A stretch of DNA of 64,000 nt from Armatimonadota bacterium (GCA_031432545.1 JAVKGX010000001.1:318411-382410); one strand, 5' to 3'; positions 7,694 to 16,215 are shown, counted from the first letter of the stretch. Translations and numbers: made by a program. Notes: generated by a model from the letters alone, not told the origin.

Positions 7694-9355
7694 TCAGACG
7701 CTCCGGCCGAGGATCTTGAACAGGCTGCGGGCGCACACCTCGCAGTACCCGTGCTCGGTGACCGCGCTGCGGTAGAGGACGTCGAACAGTTCGCGGCTCT
7801 TGGCGTCGAGCTCCTCGGTCTTCTCGTACAGGCGCAGGCAGTTCTTGATCTTGTTGAACACCAGCTCGTTGATCGCCCCCCGCAGGTGCTCGTTCTCCGT
7901 GTAGGGCATGGCACGCAGCTCGTCGGCGCGTTCGAGCAACACGTTCTCGAAGGCCACGCGCCCCTGCCGGCTGATCTGGCGCTTCTGGACGAGCAGGCCT
8001 TCGACCTCGTCGATCAGCTCCTTCTCCCGCTCGGTGAGTCCGTCGCCGACGACGTTGCGGGCCACCGCGTCCAGGTAGTTGCGGTACAGGTTCTGTCCGT
8101 AGTCGAAGAAGTGCTCCGGCACGATCCGTTCGACGATCAGCGAGACCTTTTCGTGGACGAACTCCAGCTTCGTCTCCTCGAACTGGCGCAGGAGTTCCTT
8201 GAGGTTGAGGTCTTTGATCGACTGATGAGCGAACGTGCGCTCGATCGCGTCGCTCAGCACCTCCAAATCCAGGCACGCGTCGGCACGGGTGTAGGCGGTC
8301 GAGAACGCATCCTCGAAGAAGCGTGGGCTCAGACCCCGCAGTCCGTTGGAGTCGGTCCGGGTCTTGATCGCGTAGCGGGCCGCGAGCTCGTAGACGTCGT
8401 GCGGCGCGTGCTTGCGCTCGCCGCGCACGCGGTTGGCGCGCTCGACGAGGTGGCGGTAGATCTCCATCTCCCCGGCCAGGTCGGTGTTGTACGGGAAGTC
8501 GATCTTGTGGATGCGGCCGCGCAGCGGCTCCATGATGTCTTCGGACAAGAAGACGTTGTACTCGGGGTAGTTCGTGTGCCCGATCACGACGGTGTCCACG
8601 TGGACGGTCGGGAAGTTCGCCAGGTCCACCCGCTTGGACTGGATAAGTTCGAGCAGCAGCGACAGCAGCTGCCGGCGGCTCTTGAAGACCTCCGTCCAGT
8701 CGAGGATGCCGCGGTTGGCCCAGATGATCTTGCCCTCGAAGTCGTACGCGTCGGGGTCGTAGGTCGACCCCCGCTCCTTGAGCATCGCGAAGTTGATGTT
8801 GCCGACGAAGTTCGTGATGTCCTCACGGCGCAGGTCGGTAGGGGTGTGCTTGGCGATCCCGACCTTGTGCCGGGCGGACAGATAGATCCGTTGGACCGGC
8901 ACGTCCTCCCATCCGGCGTACCGCTGGATCAAGCGGTCGCACACCGGGCAGGGGAGGGCCTCTTCGTGCCAGTGGAACCCGCGGGACGCCAGCACCTCCG
9001 GCGGCACCAGGTCGAAGGGGTGCTGGTGGAACGGGCACCCCTCGACCGCGTAGAGCAGACCCGACTCGGTGTGCGAGTACGCCTCCAGGTGCCGCTTGAT
9101 CTTGTCGACGGTCATCGTCTTGCCCGACCCCTGCGGTCCGACGAGCAGCAGCAGGCGCCGCTCCATCGCCATCGAGTAAGCGCGGAAGTACGAGACGATG
9201 TCCTCGAGCTGGCGGGTCATTCCGTAGATGCCTTCGAACACCCGATCCGGCCCGAAGTGGTCGAGCATGTCGGCGACGTAGTGGTGGGTCGTCCGCGTCA
9301 GACGGTCGTCCGAGGCGGCGGCGTTGAGGTAGGCGCTGACCGTTCGAATCTCCAT
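7694..9355 (-). CDS. prkA: PrkA family serine protein kinase / AAA ATPase
   Basis: PrkA/YeaG-type protein of 553 residues, cytoplasmic. The AAA part carries Walker A GPQGSGKT at residues 73-80 and a Cys-pair PCPVCDR near residue 153. The C-terminal half reads as the PrkA kinase region (RREDITNFVGNINFAMLKERGS, GHTNYPEYNVFLS, LRGRIHKIDFPYN). ATG 9355 gives MEIRTVSAYL; an in-frame start further upstream is possible but less natural. It heads the prkA-yhbH-spoVR module, with yhbH 52 nt downstream. Members in E. coli and Bacillus respond to nutrient stress and modulate stress sigma-factor programmes. Confidence 0.94.
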   Translation of the reverse strand: MEIRTVSAYLNAAASDDRLTRTTHHYVADMLDHFGPDRVFEGIYGMTRQLEDIVSYFRAYSMAMERRLLLLVGPQGSGKTMTVDKIKRHLEAYSHTESGLLYAVEGCPFHQHPFDLVPPEVLASRGFHWHEEALPCPVCDRLIQRYAGWEDVPVQRIYLSARHKVGIAKHTPTDLRREDITNFVGNINFAMLKERGSTYDPDAYDFEGKIIWANRGILDWTEVFKSRRQLLSLLLELIQSKRVDLANFPTVHVDTVVIGHTNYPEYNVFLSEDIMEPLRGRIHKIDFPYNTDLAGEMEIYRHLVERANRVRGERKHAPHDVYELAARYAIKTRTDSNGLRGLSPRFFEDAFSTAYTRADACLDLEVLSDAIERTFAHQSIKDLNLKELLRQFEETKLEFVHEKVSLIVERIVPEHFFDYGQNLYRNYLDAVARNVVGDGLTEREKELIDEVEGLLVQKRQISRQGRVAFENVLLERADELRAMPYTENEHLRGAINELVFNKIKNCLRLYEKTEELDAKSRELFDVLYRSAVTEHGYCEVCARSLFKILGRSV

Positions 9356-9405
9356 CGTGTCCGCTACTACGCTGCGCAGTGGCGATCGGTTCCGCCAAAG
9401 CACGC

Positions 9406-9437
9406 GGCCCAGCCGGAGGGCTCGACTCCGCTGGGCC
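9406..9437 (-). other. Stable hairpin in the prkA leader
   Basis: GGCCCAGC (9430-9437 read on the minus strand) pairs perfectly with GCTGGGCC (9406-9413), and GGAG/CTCC extends the stem inwards. It lies inside the approximately 200-nt untranslated leader between the promoter at 9561-9589 and ATG 9355. It is not followed by a clear U-run, so it is a structured leader element rather than an evident terminator. Confidence 0.45.
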
Positions 9438-9560
9438 GGTCATCCACCCCGGATTCCGTCCGGGCGTGCGAGCGACGCATCCGCGTTGTTGCTGCGGCTC
9501 GGCGCCCGCGTGGCCGGCATCTGCCAACTCGGTGCGCCGCGGTGCGTATGGTTTTCGGTA

Positions 9561-9589
9561 AGTGTACGAACGCCCCTGCGGGGTGTCAA
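9561..9589 (-). promoter_or_regulatory. Sigma-70-type promoter of the prkA-yhbH-spoVR operon
   Basis: Minus strand: TTGACA (9584-9589), 17-nt spacer, TACACT (9561-9566). The spacer contains the near-palindrome CCCCGCAGGGG. The start point would be near 9554, leaving a leader of about 200 nt before prkA. Confidence 0.65.
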
Positions 9590-9751
9590 AAGCGTCTGTG
9601 CGATCGGCGGGCGATGCCGCACGCCTGTGGAGGCGCGATCGGGCGCTACGGGGAGGAGACCTCGCCGCAGGGGACGCAGCGCCGCGTCGAGGGCGGGAAT
9701 CGGCGCGCAGCGGTTGTGGTACACTTTGCGCGGAGCAACCGTGAGGTGCTT

Positions 9752-10411
9752 ATGGGCGACCCGAACGTCCACGGTTTTCTGTACTTCCGCATACCCCCTG
9801 GCTACCGCACGTCGCAGGAAGCCGAGCGCGTTCGACGGGCGGTCGAACTCGCGGAGGAGACGCCGAGCGTCGCGGGAGTGTACGCCTACAGTCTCGTGGG
9901 TCTTCGCGCCGATGCCGAGCTGGGGTTGTGGATCGCGGCAGCGGGCGTGGAGTCCTACCAGGCGGCGGCCCGATGTCTTCTGCGCACGCACATGGAGTGG
10001 GCGGCCAGCCTGTGGGGGACGGTGCGCCCCTCGCCGTACACCGGTCGCAGCGGCACCAGCGTGCGCGTCCCGGGCCCGCGCAAGCGGTATCTGGTCGTGT
10101 ATCCGTTCAGCAAGACCCACGAGTGGTACCAGCTGTCGGCGGAGCGGCGGCGGGCGGTCATGCTGGAACACGCCCGCGTCGGGCACGCCTTCGAGGGGAT
10201 CGAGCAGCTCCTCCTGTACTGCACCGGCGTGGCGGACTGGGAGTTCGTCGTCGGCTACGAGACCGATGACCTCGAGCGCTTCTCCGATCTGGTGGTTGCG
10301 CTGCGATCCACCGCCGCACGCCCCTACACGCTGCGGGACACGCCGATGTTCACGGGCCGGCACGGCCCCCTCGACGAGGTGGTCGGCGAGGTCTTCGCCC
10401 TGGGCGGCTGA
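9752..10411 (+). CDS. chdC: Chlorite dismutase-family heme protein, probable coproheme decarboxylase (ChdC/HemQ)
   Basis: A 219-residue member of the chlorite dismutase superfamily. GAGGTG precedes ATG 9752. Recognisable blocks are KTHEWYQLSAERRRAVM, EHARVGHAFEG (the candidate proximal His lies in this block), EQLLLYCTG, ADWEFVV and ALRSTAARPYTLRDTP. In the coproporphyrin-dependent pathway ChdC removes two propionates from coproheme to give heme b. hemE and hemH lie just downstream in the same direction, which favours ChdC over chlorite detoxification. A candidate -10 (TACACT, 9720-9725) lies 27 nt upstream. Functional subtype within the superfamily is an inference. Confidence 0.82.
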   Translation: MGDPNVHGFLYFRIPPGYRTSQEAERVRRAVELAEETPSVAGVYAYSLVGLRADAELGLWIAAAGVESYQAAARCLLRTHMEWAASLWGTVRPSPYTGRSGTSVRVPGPRKRYLVVYPFSKTHEWYQLSAERRRAVMLEHARVGHAFEGIEQLLLYCTGVADWEFVVGYETDDLERFSDLVVALRSTAARPYTLRDTPMFTGRHGPLDEVVGEVFALGG

Positions 10412-10938
10412 TGCGCGCGGACCAAGCCGCCGAACCGATCTCCGTGGCGGGCCCGTCGCGGGGCATGTCCGTTGCGGACCCGCGCCGCGCCGCCGAGGTG
10501 TTCTGGCGCTTGCTGGAAGAGAACCGGATCATGACGCTGGCGACCGCTTCGGGGGAAGGCCCGTGGGCCGCGCCGGTGCTGTACGCGTGGGAGGCGGGCC
10601 CCGTGCTGTACTTCATGTCGCGGCTGGGGACGCGCCACGTGCAGGATGCCCTGGTGACCGGGAGGGCGGCTGCGGCGATCCACCCGAACGAAACGCGGCC
10701 GCTGCGGGGCATCCAGCTGGCGGGCTCGGTGGAGAGGCTGCGCGGCGAGCGCGCACGCCATGCGATCGACCTGTACCTGGACCGTTTCCCGGCCGCGCGG
10801 GGACGCTTCCCGGTCGAAGACGTGCTCGCCGAGCGCGGCGACATCCGCTTCTTCGCGTTGCGGCCCGACCGGGCGTTCGTGCTGTCGGAGGCGGACTTCG
10901 GGTGGGGTGTGCGGGAGGAAGTGCGCTTCGACGGCTGA
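10411..10938 (+). CDS. Pyridoxamine 5'-phosphate oxidase-like (YhbP-type) protein
   Basis: A split-barrel, probably flavin- or heme-binding protein of 175 residues; 157 if ATG 10465 is used. The resemblance is to E. coli YhbP/UPF0306: ENRIMTLATASGEGPWAAPVLYAW, FMSRLGTRHVQDA, and LRGIQLAGSVERLRGE followed by LYLDRFPAARG. The ATG shares its A with the stop of the ChdC gene (TGATG), so translation is probably coupled. Its place between chdC and hemE suggests a heme- or flavin-related role, but no specific reaction can be assigned. Confidence 0.75.
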   Translation: MRADQAAEPISVAGPSRGMSVADPRRAAEVFWRLLEENRIMTLATASGEGPWAAPVLYAWEAGPVLYFMSRLGTRHVQDALVTGRAAAAIHPNETRPLRGIQLAGSVERLRGERARHAIDLYLDRFPAARGRFPVEDVLAERGDIRFFALRPDRAFVLSEADFGWGVREEVRFDG

Positions 10939-10944
10939 CCCTCC

Positions 10945-11358
10945 GTGTATCGAGCCGCCGTCTACCTCCACATCCTGTCCGCCGCGGTCTGGGTCGGCGG
11001 GAACCTCCTGTTCTTTGCGGTCGCCCCCGCGCTGCGGCGGCAACCCCCGCACGGTTCGGCGGCACTGCGGTTGCTGGGGCGGCGGTTCCGGGTGCTGTCA
11101 TGGGCGGCCGTCGCCGCGCTGCTGGTCACCGGCGCCTACCTGCTGTGGTGGGGCTGGGATCCCCGACACGGAACGCTGGCCTGGAAGCTGACCTTCGTCG
11201 GGGTGGCGGTCGTCCTCAAGGCCGCGCACGACTTCTGGATCGCCCCGCGCGCCGCGTCTGCGAGCGGTGCCTACGTGCCGCTGGCGCTGTGGGTCGGCCG
11301 GACGAACCTGGTCGTGCTGCTGGCCATCGTGTATCTGTCGACGGGCCTGGTGCGGTGA
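10945..11358 (+). CDS. Small four-helix membrane protein (CopD/HemJ-like) in the heme cluster
   Basis: 137 residues with four predicted membrane helices (about 5-28, 48-70, 80-100, 112-134). His9 lies early in helix 1 (LHILSAAVWVGG), and helix 3 has a Lys-rich opening (LAWKLTFVGVAVVLKAAHDF) with a His. This layout recalls the CopD-domain and HemJ-type superfamily, in which helix-borne His and Lys residues are important. GTG 10945 is 7 nt after the upstream stop, and the gene overlaps hemE by GTGA. Since the cluster has hemE, hemH and chdC but no recognisable porphyrinogen oxidase, this protein might fill that step. It could equally be an unrelated CopD/DUF4149-like protein. Confidence 0.6.
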   Translation: MYRAAVYLHILSAAVWVGGNLLFFAVAPALRRQPPHGSAALRLLGRRFRVLSWAAVAALLVTGAYLLWWGWDPRHGTLAWKLTFVGVAVVLKAAHDFWIAPRAASASGAYVPLALWVGRTNLVVLLAIVYLSTGLVR

Positions 11359-12440
11359 GCGAGCCTGCGGCCTCCGGCCCGACCGCCGAGCACCACGCCA
11401 CGACGGTGTCCTTTCGGGACCGCATCCTGCGCGCCGCCCGCCGCCAGCCCGTGGACACCACGCCGGTTTGGTTCATGCGCCAGGCCGGCCGCTACCTACC
11501 GGAGTACCGGGCGCTGCGCGAGCGTTACACCATGGAAGACCTCTGCCGCCATCCGGACCTGGCAACCGAGGTCACCCTCCAACCGCTTCGGCGCCTGGAC
11601 GTGGACGCCGCGATCGTGTTCAGCGATCTGTTGGTGCCGCTGTGGGGCATGGGCCTGGGGTTCCACGTCGTAGAGGGGCAAGGACCCGTGCTGCAGCGGT
11701 CGCTGTCGGCGGACGAATTGGCCTCGCTGCCGGCGATCGACCTGGGCGCGCTGGAGTTCACCTTCCAGGCGATCCGCACGCTTCGGCGCGAACTGGACCG
11801 CCCCCTGATCGGTTTCGCCGGCGCGCCGTTCACCTTCGCTGCCTACCTGATCGAGGGCCAACCTTCGCGGGACTGGACGCAGACACGCGCGTTCATCCAC
11901 GCGCAGCCCGATGCGTGGGAGCGATTGATGGCGCGACTGGCGGAAAGCCTGGGTGCCTACCTGCGGGCGCAGGTTGAAGCCGGCGCGCACCTCGTGCAGG
12001 TCTTCGACTCCTGGGCTGGAGCGGTGTCCGCGCGGACCTTCCGCCGCGCGGTGGCGCCCCACCTGCACCGGATGCTCGACGCCGTGGGCCCCCGGGCGCC
12101 GCGCATCTACTTCGCCACCGGAAACGCCCACCTGCTGCGCGAGGTCGCCGGCCTGCCAGCCGAGGTGATCGGCGTGGACTGGCGCGTGGGGCTCCCCGAC
12201 GCCGCGGCTGTGCTGGGCGCAGGGCGCGCGCTGCAGGGGAATTTGGATCCTGCGCTGCTGTCGGCCCCAGTCGCCAGGCTGCGGACCGAAGCCGAGCGCG
12301 TCGTCGACGAGGGCGCATCCCTCCCCGGCCACATCTTCAACCTCGGGCACGGCGTGCCCCCGCACACCGACCCGGACCGGTTGAGGCGTCTGGTGGACTG
12401 GGTCCACGAGCGCGGCCGGCGTACGCCGGGAGGTGGATAG
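11355..12440 (+). CDS. hemE: Uroporphyrinogen decarboxylase
   Basis: HemE decarboxylates uroporphyrinogen III to coproporphyrinogen III in the cytoplasm. 361 residues, the usual length. The substrate-binding signature PVWFMRQAGRYLPEYR is intact, as are DAAIVFSDLLVPLWGMG, GFAGAPFTFAAYLIEG, VQVFDSWAGA and the C-terminal FNLGHGVPPHTDP. GTG 11355 overlaps the preceding stop by 4 nt (GTGA), giving the N-terminus MSEPAAS. Together with hemH and chdC it suggests heme synthesis through coproporphyrin. Confidence 0.96.
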   Translation: MSEPAASGPTAEHHATTVSFRDRILRAARRQPVDTTPVWFMRQAGRYLPEYRALRERYTMEDLCRHPDLATEVTLQPLRRLDVDAAIVFSDLLVPLWGMGLGFHVVEGQGPVLQRSLSADELASLPAIDLGALEFTFQAIRTLRRELDRPLIGFAGAPFTFAAYLIEGQPSRDWTQTRAFIHAQPDAWERLMARLAESLGAYLRAQVEAGAHLVQVFDSWAGAVSARTFRRAVAPHLHRMLDAVGPRAPRIYFATGNAHLLREVAGLPAEVIGVDWRVGLPDAAAVLGAGRALQGNLDPALLSAPVARLRTEAERVVDEGASLPGHIFNLGHGVPPHTDPDRLRRLVDWVHERGRRTPGGG

Positions 12441-12444
12441 TTCG

Positions 12445-13356
12445 ATGGACGCGCCGATTGCGGTGCTCCTCATGGCCTACGGCACGCCCCGGAGCCTGGA
12501 GGAGGTGGAGGCGTACTTCACCCACATCCGCCGCGGCCGCCGACCCTCGTCCTCCGAACTCGAAGACCTCCGGGAGCGCTACCGGCGGATCGGGGGGGCC
12601 TCGCCGCTGCGCGAGATCACCGAGGCGCAGGCGCGTGGGCTGCAGGCGGCCCTCGACCGGCGTGCGCCCGGCCGGTACCGCGTCTATCTGGCCATGAAGC
12701 ATGCGCCGCCGTTCGTCGCCGAGGTGACCCGCGCGATCCTCGACGACGGCCTCTTGCGGATCATCGCGATGGTGCTGGCGCCGCACGAGTCGCGCATGAT
12801 CATCGACGAGTACTTGGAGTACGCGCATCCCGTGCTCGCCGATCGGCCCGACGTCCGCCTGCACGCCGTGCGCGGCTGGCACCTCAATCCGCGCTACCTC
12901 CACGCCGTCGAGGCGCGGATCCGGCGCGGGCTGGACACCTTCCCGCAACCGCAAAATGCGTTCGTGGTGTTCACCGCGCACAGCCTGCCCGAACGCATTT
13001 TGGAGTGGGACGACCCCTATCCAGTTCGGCTGGAGGAGACAGCCCGCGCGCTGGCGACCCGCCTGGGTCTGCGCCACTGGCGACTGGCCTACCAGAGCGC
13101 CGGCCACACCCCGTTCCGATGGCTGGGGCCGGACGTCTTGGAGGTGTTGTTGCAGCTGCGCCGCGGCGGCTTCGATCAGGTGCTCGTTGTGCCGATCGGT
13201 TTCGTCTCCGATCACCTGGAGGTGCTGTACGACATCGACGTCGAGGCGCAGCAGGCAGCCGGCGAGCAGGGGCTGGTGCTGCGTCGCACCGACTCGCTCA
13301 ACGCCGACCCGGAGTTCCTCGAGGGCCTGGCGGACGAGGTGGAGGCTGTCCGCTGA
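12445..13356 (+). CDS. hemH: Ferrochelatase (coproporphyrin ferrochelatase likely)
   Basis: Inserts Fe(II) into a porphyrin. About 303 residues. LLMAYGTPRSLEEVEAYFTHI opens the protein, the metal-site His lies in FTAHSLPERI, the second half has YQSAGHTPFRWLGPDVLE, and PIGFVSDHLEVLYDID carries the conserved Glu/Asp region. ATG 12445 has GGGAGGTGG 8 nt upstream; an in-frame GTG at 12433 overlaps hemE. With chdC in the same block, coproporphyrin III is the more likely substrate than protoporphyrin IX. Confidence 0.95.
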   Translation: MDAPIAVLLMAYGTPRSLEEVEAYFTHIRRGRRPSSSELEDLRERYRRIGGASPLREITEAQARGLQAALDRRAPGRYRVYLAMKHAPPFVAEVTRAILDDGLLRIIAMVLAPHESRMIIDEYLEYAHPVLADRPDVRLHAVRGWHLNPRYLHAVEARIRRGLDTFPQPQNAFVVFTAHSLPERILEWDDPYPVRLEETARALATRLGLRHWRLAYQSAGHTPFRWLGPDVLEVLLQLRRGGFDQVLVVPIGFVSDHLEVLYDIDVEAQQAAGEQGLVLRRTDSLNADPEFLEGLADEVEAVR

Positions 13357-13361
13357 GTGCC

Positions 13362-13733
13362 ATGCGCATCAGCCGCCGCCGCTTCGAAGAAGTCGTCGAG
13401 CAGGCCCTGCGTGCCGTCCCGGCGGAACTGCGCCGCGCCGTCGAGAACGTCGAGATCGTCGTCGAGGACTGGCCCACCGAAGAGCAGCTGGGGTCGGTCG
13501 GTCTGGCCGAGGGGGACTCGCTGTTCGGCCTGTACGAGGGCGTGCCGCTGCCGGAGCGGGGGCTGGACCCTCCGCTGCTGCCCGACCGCATCACCCTCTT
13601 CCAGGGACCGCTGGAAGCCGCCTGCGACACCGACGACGAGCTGCGTGAAGAGATCCGCCGCACGCTCGTCCATGAGCTCGCCCACTACTTCGGCTTCGAC
13701 GAGGACCGGATCGAAGAACTGGGCTACGGGTAG
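13362..13733 (+). CDS. Mini zinc metallopeptidase family protein (DUF1025-type)
   Basis: A 123-residue protein of the small 'zincin-like' metallopeptidase family (PF06262). The active-site motif HELAHYFGFDEDRIEELGY gives HExxH plus the downstream Gly/Asp typical of the family, and ITLFQGPLEA before it is also family-like. ATG 13362 is 5 nt after the hemH stop, so it may be cotranscribed. Substrates of the family are unknown. Confidence 0.88.
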   Translation: MRISRRRFEEVVEQALRAVPAELRRAVENVEIVVEDWPTEEQLGSVGLAEGDSLFGLYEGVPLPERGLDPPLLPDRITLFQGPLEAACDTDDELREEIRRTLVHELAHYFGFDEDRIEELGYG

Positions 13734-13815
13734 GCGGCTGGCCCTCTCCGGGGAGGAACTGGCACGTAGGTTGCTCGTCCCGTTGGTCGTAGGACCAAAG
13801 GAGGAGTCAGCCTCC

Positions 13816-14418
13816 GTGCCTGGGAACAATTCGGTGCCGCTGCCTGTCGGGGACCCGATGCTCAGGGTACACGTCTTCTCGCCCCACGGGACGATCGCCA
13901 CGGCCCTCGTGCACCTGCTCGAATCGATGGGCCACCGCGCGTTCGTCTCGCCCAAGGAAGAGGCCGACGTCGCCGTATGGGACCTCACGTCGCTGGCAGA
14001 CGGTTATCCGTCTCCCCCGGCGATGCCCACGCTGGCGCTGACGCAGGGCGACGACAGGGAGGTGGCCCGGCTGCTGCGCATGGGTTATCGAGGGTACCTG
14101 CGGGCGGGTTCCGACGGCGGCGTGCTGGGGCGGGCGGTGGCCGCGGTGGCACGGGGCGAGGTCTGGGCCGAGCGCCGGATCTTGACCTCCCGCTGGGCGG
14201 CCAGGCCGCACGCCGTCACGCCCCGTGAGCGGGAAGTGCTGGCGCTGATCGTCAAGGGGATGGGCAACCGCGCGATCGCCCGACAGCTCGGGGTGTCCGA
14301 GAAGACCGTCAAGACCCACGTCTCGTCGCTGCTGGCCAAGTGTGGAGCCCGCAGCCGCCTCGAACTGGTCGTGCACTCCCACGAACTGTTGTCCAATGGA
14401 GACGCCCGCGCGGGTTGA
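13816..14418 (+). CDS. LuxR-type response regulator with a degenerate receiver domain
   Basis: A 200-residue DNA-binding regulator. The C-terminal LuxR/NarL helix-turn-helix is complete: TPREREVLALIVKGMGNRAIARQLGVSEKTVKTHVSSLL. The N-terminal half folds like a receiver (VHVFSPHGTIATALVHLLESMGHRAF, then GYRGYLRAG), but the acidic pair after strand 1 is missing and the conserved Lys is replaced. One Asp (VAVWDLTSL) occupies the phospho-acceptor position. AAAGGAGG precedes GTG 13816 at about 11 nt; ATG 13858 is the alternative. No kinase is adjacent. It probably works without classical phosphorylation. Confidence 0.85.
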   Translation: MPGNNSVPLPVGDPMLRVHVFSPHGTIATALVHLLESMGHRAFVSPKEEADVAVWDLTSLADGYPSPPAMPTLALTQGDDREVARLLRMGYRGYLRAGSDGGVLGRAVAAVARGEVWAERRILTSRWAARPHAVTPREREVLALIVKGMGNRAIARQLGVSEKTVKTHVSSLLAKCGARSRLELVVHSHELLSNGDARAG

Positions 14419-14502
14419 CCCCCGCGCGTGGGCTGCCGGATTCGTGACTCCGCCCTCGGCCGGACAGCGGGGCGGACTCCTGATGCGCTCCTTGCCCGGC
14501 GG

Positions 14503-16188
14503 CTAGAACCGGAAGATCGCGGTGAAGTGATACCCGAGCTGGTAGACGCTGGCGGCCGGAAAGAGCTTGGAGCGCGTGTCCGCTACCTGGGCGCTGAGTT
14601 GGTATTCGACCCACGGAGTGGGCGCGTAGCGGGCCGACAGGCTCCACGCCGCGTGGAGCGTGTCGGTTCCGGACCCCTGGGTGCGGGTCACCGTGTACGT
14701 CCCGGTCAGGAAGAACTTCGGATCCGGAAAGAAGTTCACATAGGCCGTCCACACGTCGGCGTACGTCCCCGCACTCCCCTTGACCGTAATCTGCGGGCTG
14801 AACGCCGCGCCCAGGGTTAGGTTTCCGGCCAGGAACAGGTCGACGCCGAACCGGTTTAGGCGCTGCTCCGTGGAGCCTGCGAAGCCGGCGAAAATCGAAG
14901 CCTGCGTCTGCCATTGGGTCATCGCGGTCAGCTGCAGCCACCGCGTGACACGGTACGCGGCTTCCACACCGAACTGCGTGGTCGACATCGAGAGCAGGCC
15001 GTCGGTGCGCGCCAGGTCGTTCGAGGAGACGAACGGCGTCAGCGCGAGCTGCGGCGTGGGCCGATAAGTGAGACGAACCGAGGTCGTGTTGGACTGCTGG
15101 CCGAACGCCGGCGAGAAGGCCGTAGCACCGAAGTCCTGCGCCAGACGGGTATGCGAGGCGATCACGAACAGCGCCGGACCCGGGAAGTAGACGGCCGTGA
15201 GCGTGAGGCTGCGGAAGGAGAAGTCGAAGTTCGTGCTCGTTCGGTCGTCGACGTCCTGCACCGTGTACGTGGCGCTGAAGAACAGCGGCCGCACGAAGTA
15301 GCTGGACGACAGCGTCCAGGTCGTGGTCGTGCCGTCGGTCAGCCTGGGGAAGCGATCGTCGACCGCCTCGTCGCGACGGTAGCTCAGCGAGAGCGTGGGC
15401 CCGTGGGGCGGGCTGAGTCTGAGGTCGAAGAACGTGGCCTGCGCGTCGGTCCGGCGCGCGGGCGACTCCAGGTGGTCGGTCACCGACGAGATCTGGAATC
15501 CCGCCTGTGCGAAAAAGTGCGGTCCGGAGTTGTAGGAGATCGCGAGCGATCCCCGCGTCCCGGACGACGTCCCCCACAACAAGCCTCCGGAGGCCGATGC
15601 GATCAGGTTGGCGTCGGGGCGCAGGCGGAGGGTGAACTGCGTCAGGTGGTCCGTGGAGTTGATGACGCTGTGGGTATAGGTGCCGGATCCCGTCTGCGTC
15701 TGCTGGCTTCGGGTCGCCACGGTCGTCTGGTGGACCAGGGTGAATGCGGGGGGCACCCGCCGCGGCAGGATGGTGAACCTCGCCGCCGCCGCCGGTCGAT
15801 CGTTCGCGTACAGCTCGACGCTCCACACACCAGGCAGCTCCGCAGCGGGCTGCCCGCGGATCGGCAACTCGTCCCAGATGACGTCGTCTCCGGGCGGGAC
15901 GAGGCGGGTCGGCGATACGCGGTGCAGCCGTCCTCGGGGATCGATCCACCGGAACACCACGGCGTGGGCCTGCCCGGACACGATGACCTGCGCCCAGGCC
16001 ACGGCCTTGGTGTCCGTGGCCTCGAACAGATTGGTCTCCCCCACCGGCACCGGTCCGCCCTCTCGCGCGGTGACGAACCGCACGACCGTGAACGTCTGCT
16101 GGGCCCAAGCCTCGGGCAGGGCGAAGTGACAGGCGAGGAGCACAGCCAGCGCCGCCGCGAGGAGGTCGTTCAGGGTGCGTGCCAGCAC
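14503..16188 (-). CDS. Predicted outer-membrane beta-barrel protein with N-terminal Ig-like domain
   Basis: 561 residues. A signal peptide ends near AWAQQ (about residue 29). Residues 30-160 form a beta domain with GVWSVELYANDRPAAAARFTIL, a pattern of Ig-like modules. From about 165 to the end there are many short alternating strands rich in Ser, Thr, Tyr and Phe, and the last residue is Phe (TAIFRF), the classic outer-membrane assembly signal. No enzyme motif is visible. It follows the Ig-repeat protein after 27 nt on the same strand and may be its secretion or surface partner. I do not recognise a named family. Confidence 0.65.
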   Translation of the reverse strand: MLARTLNDLLAAALAVLLACHFALPEAWAQQTFTVVRFVTAREGGPVPVGETNLFEATDTKAVAWAQVIVSGQAHAVVFRWIDPRGRLHRVSPTRLVPPGDDVIWDELPIRGQPAAELPGVWSVELYANDRPAAAARFTILPRRVPPAFTLVHQTTVATRSQQTQTGSGTYTHSVINSTDHLTQFTLRLRPDANLIASASGGLLWGTSSGTRGSLAISYNSGPHFFAQAGFQISSVTDHLESPARRTDAQATFFDLRLSPPHGPTLSLSYRRDEAVDDRFPRLTDGTTTTWTLSSSYFVRPLFFSATYTVQDVDDRTSTNFDFSFRSLTLTAVYFPGPALFVIASHTRLAQDFGATAFSPAFGQQSNTTSVRLTYRPTPQLALTPFVSSNDLARTDGLLSMSTTQFGVEAAYRVTRWLQLTAMTQWQTQASIFAGFAGSTEQRLNRFGVDLFLAGNLTLGAAFSPQITVKGSAGTYADVWTAYVNFFPDPKFFLTGTYTVTRTQGSGTDTLHAAWSLSARYAPTPWVEYQLSAQVADTRSKLFPAASVYQLGYHFTAIFRF

Positions 16189-16215
16189 GGCGGCGCCAGG
16201 TTGCTCGGCTGTGAC

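Noticed and set aside
9752-10411. True chlorite dismutase (chlorate respiration)
   Set aside because: Its immediate neighbours are hemE and hemH, and no chlorate reductase is present; coproheme decarboxylation is the better fit.
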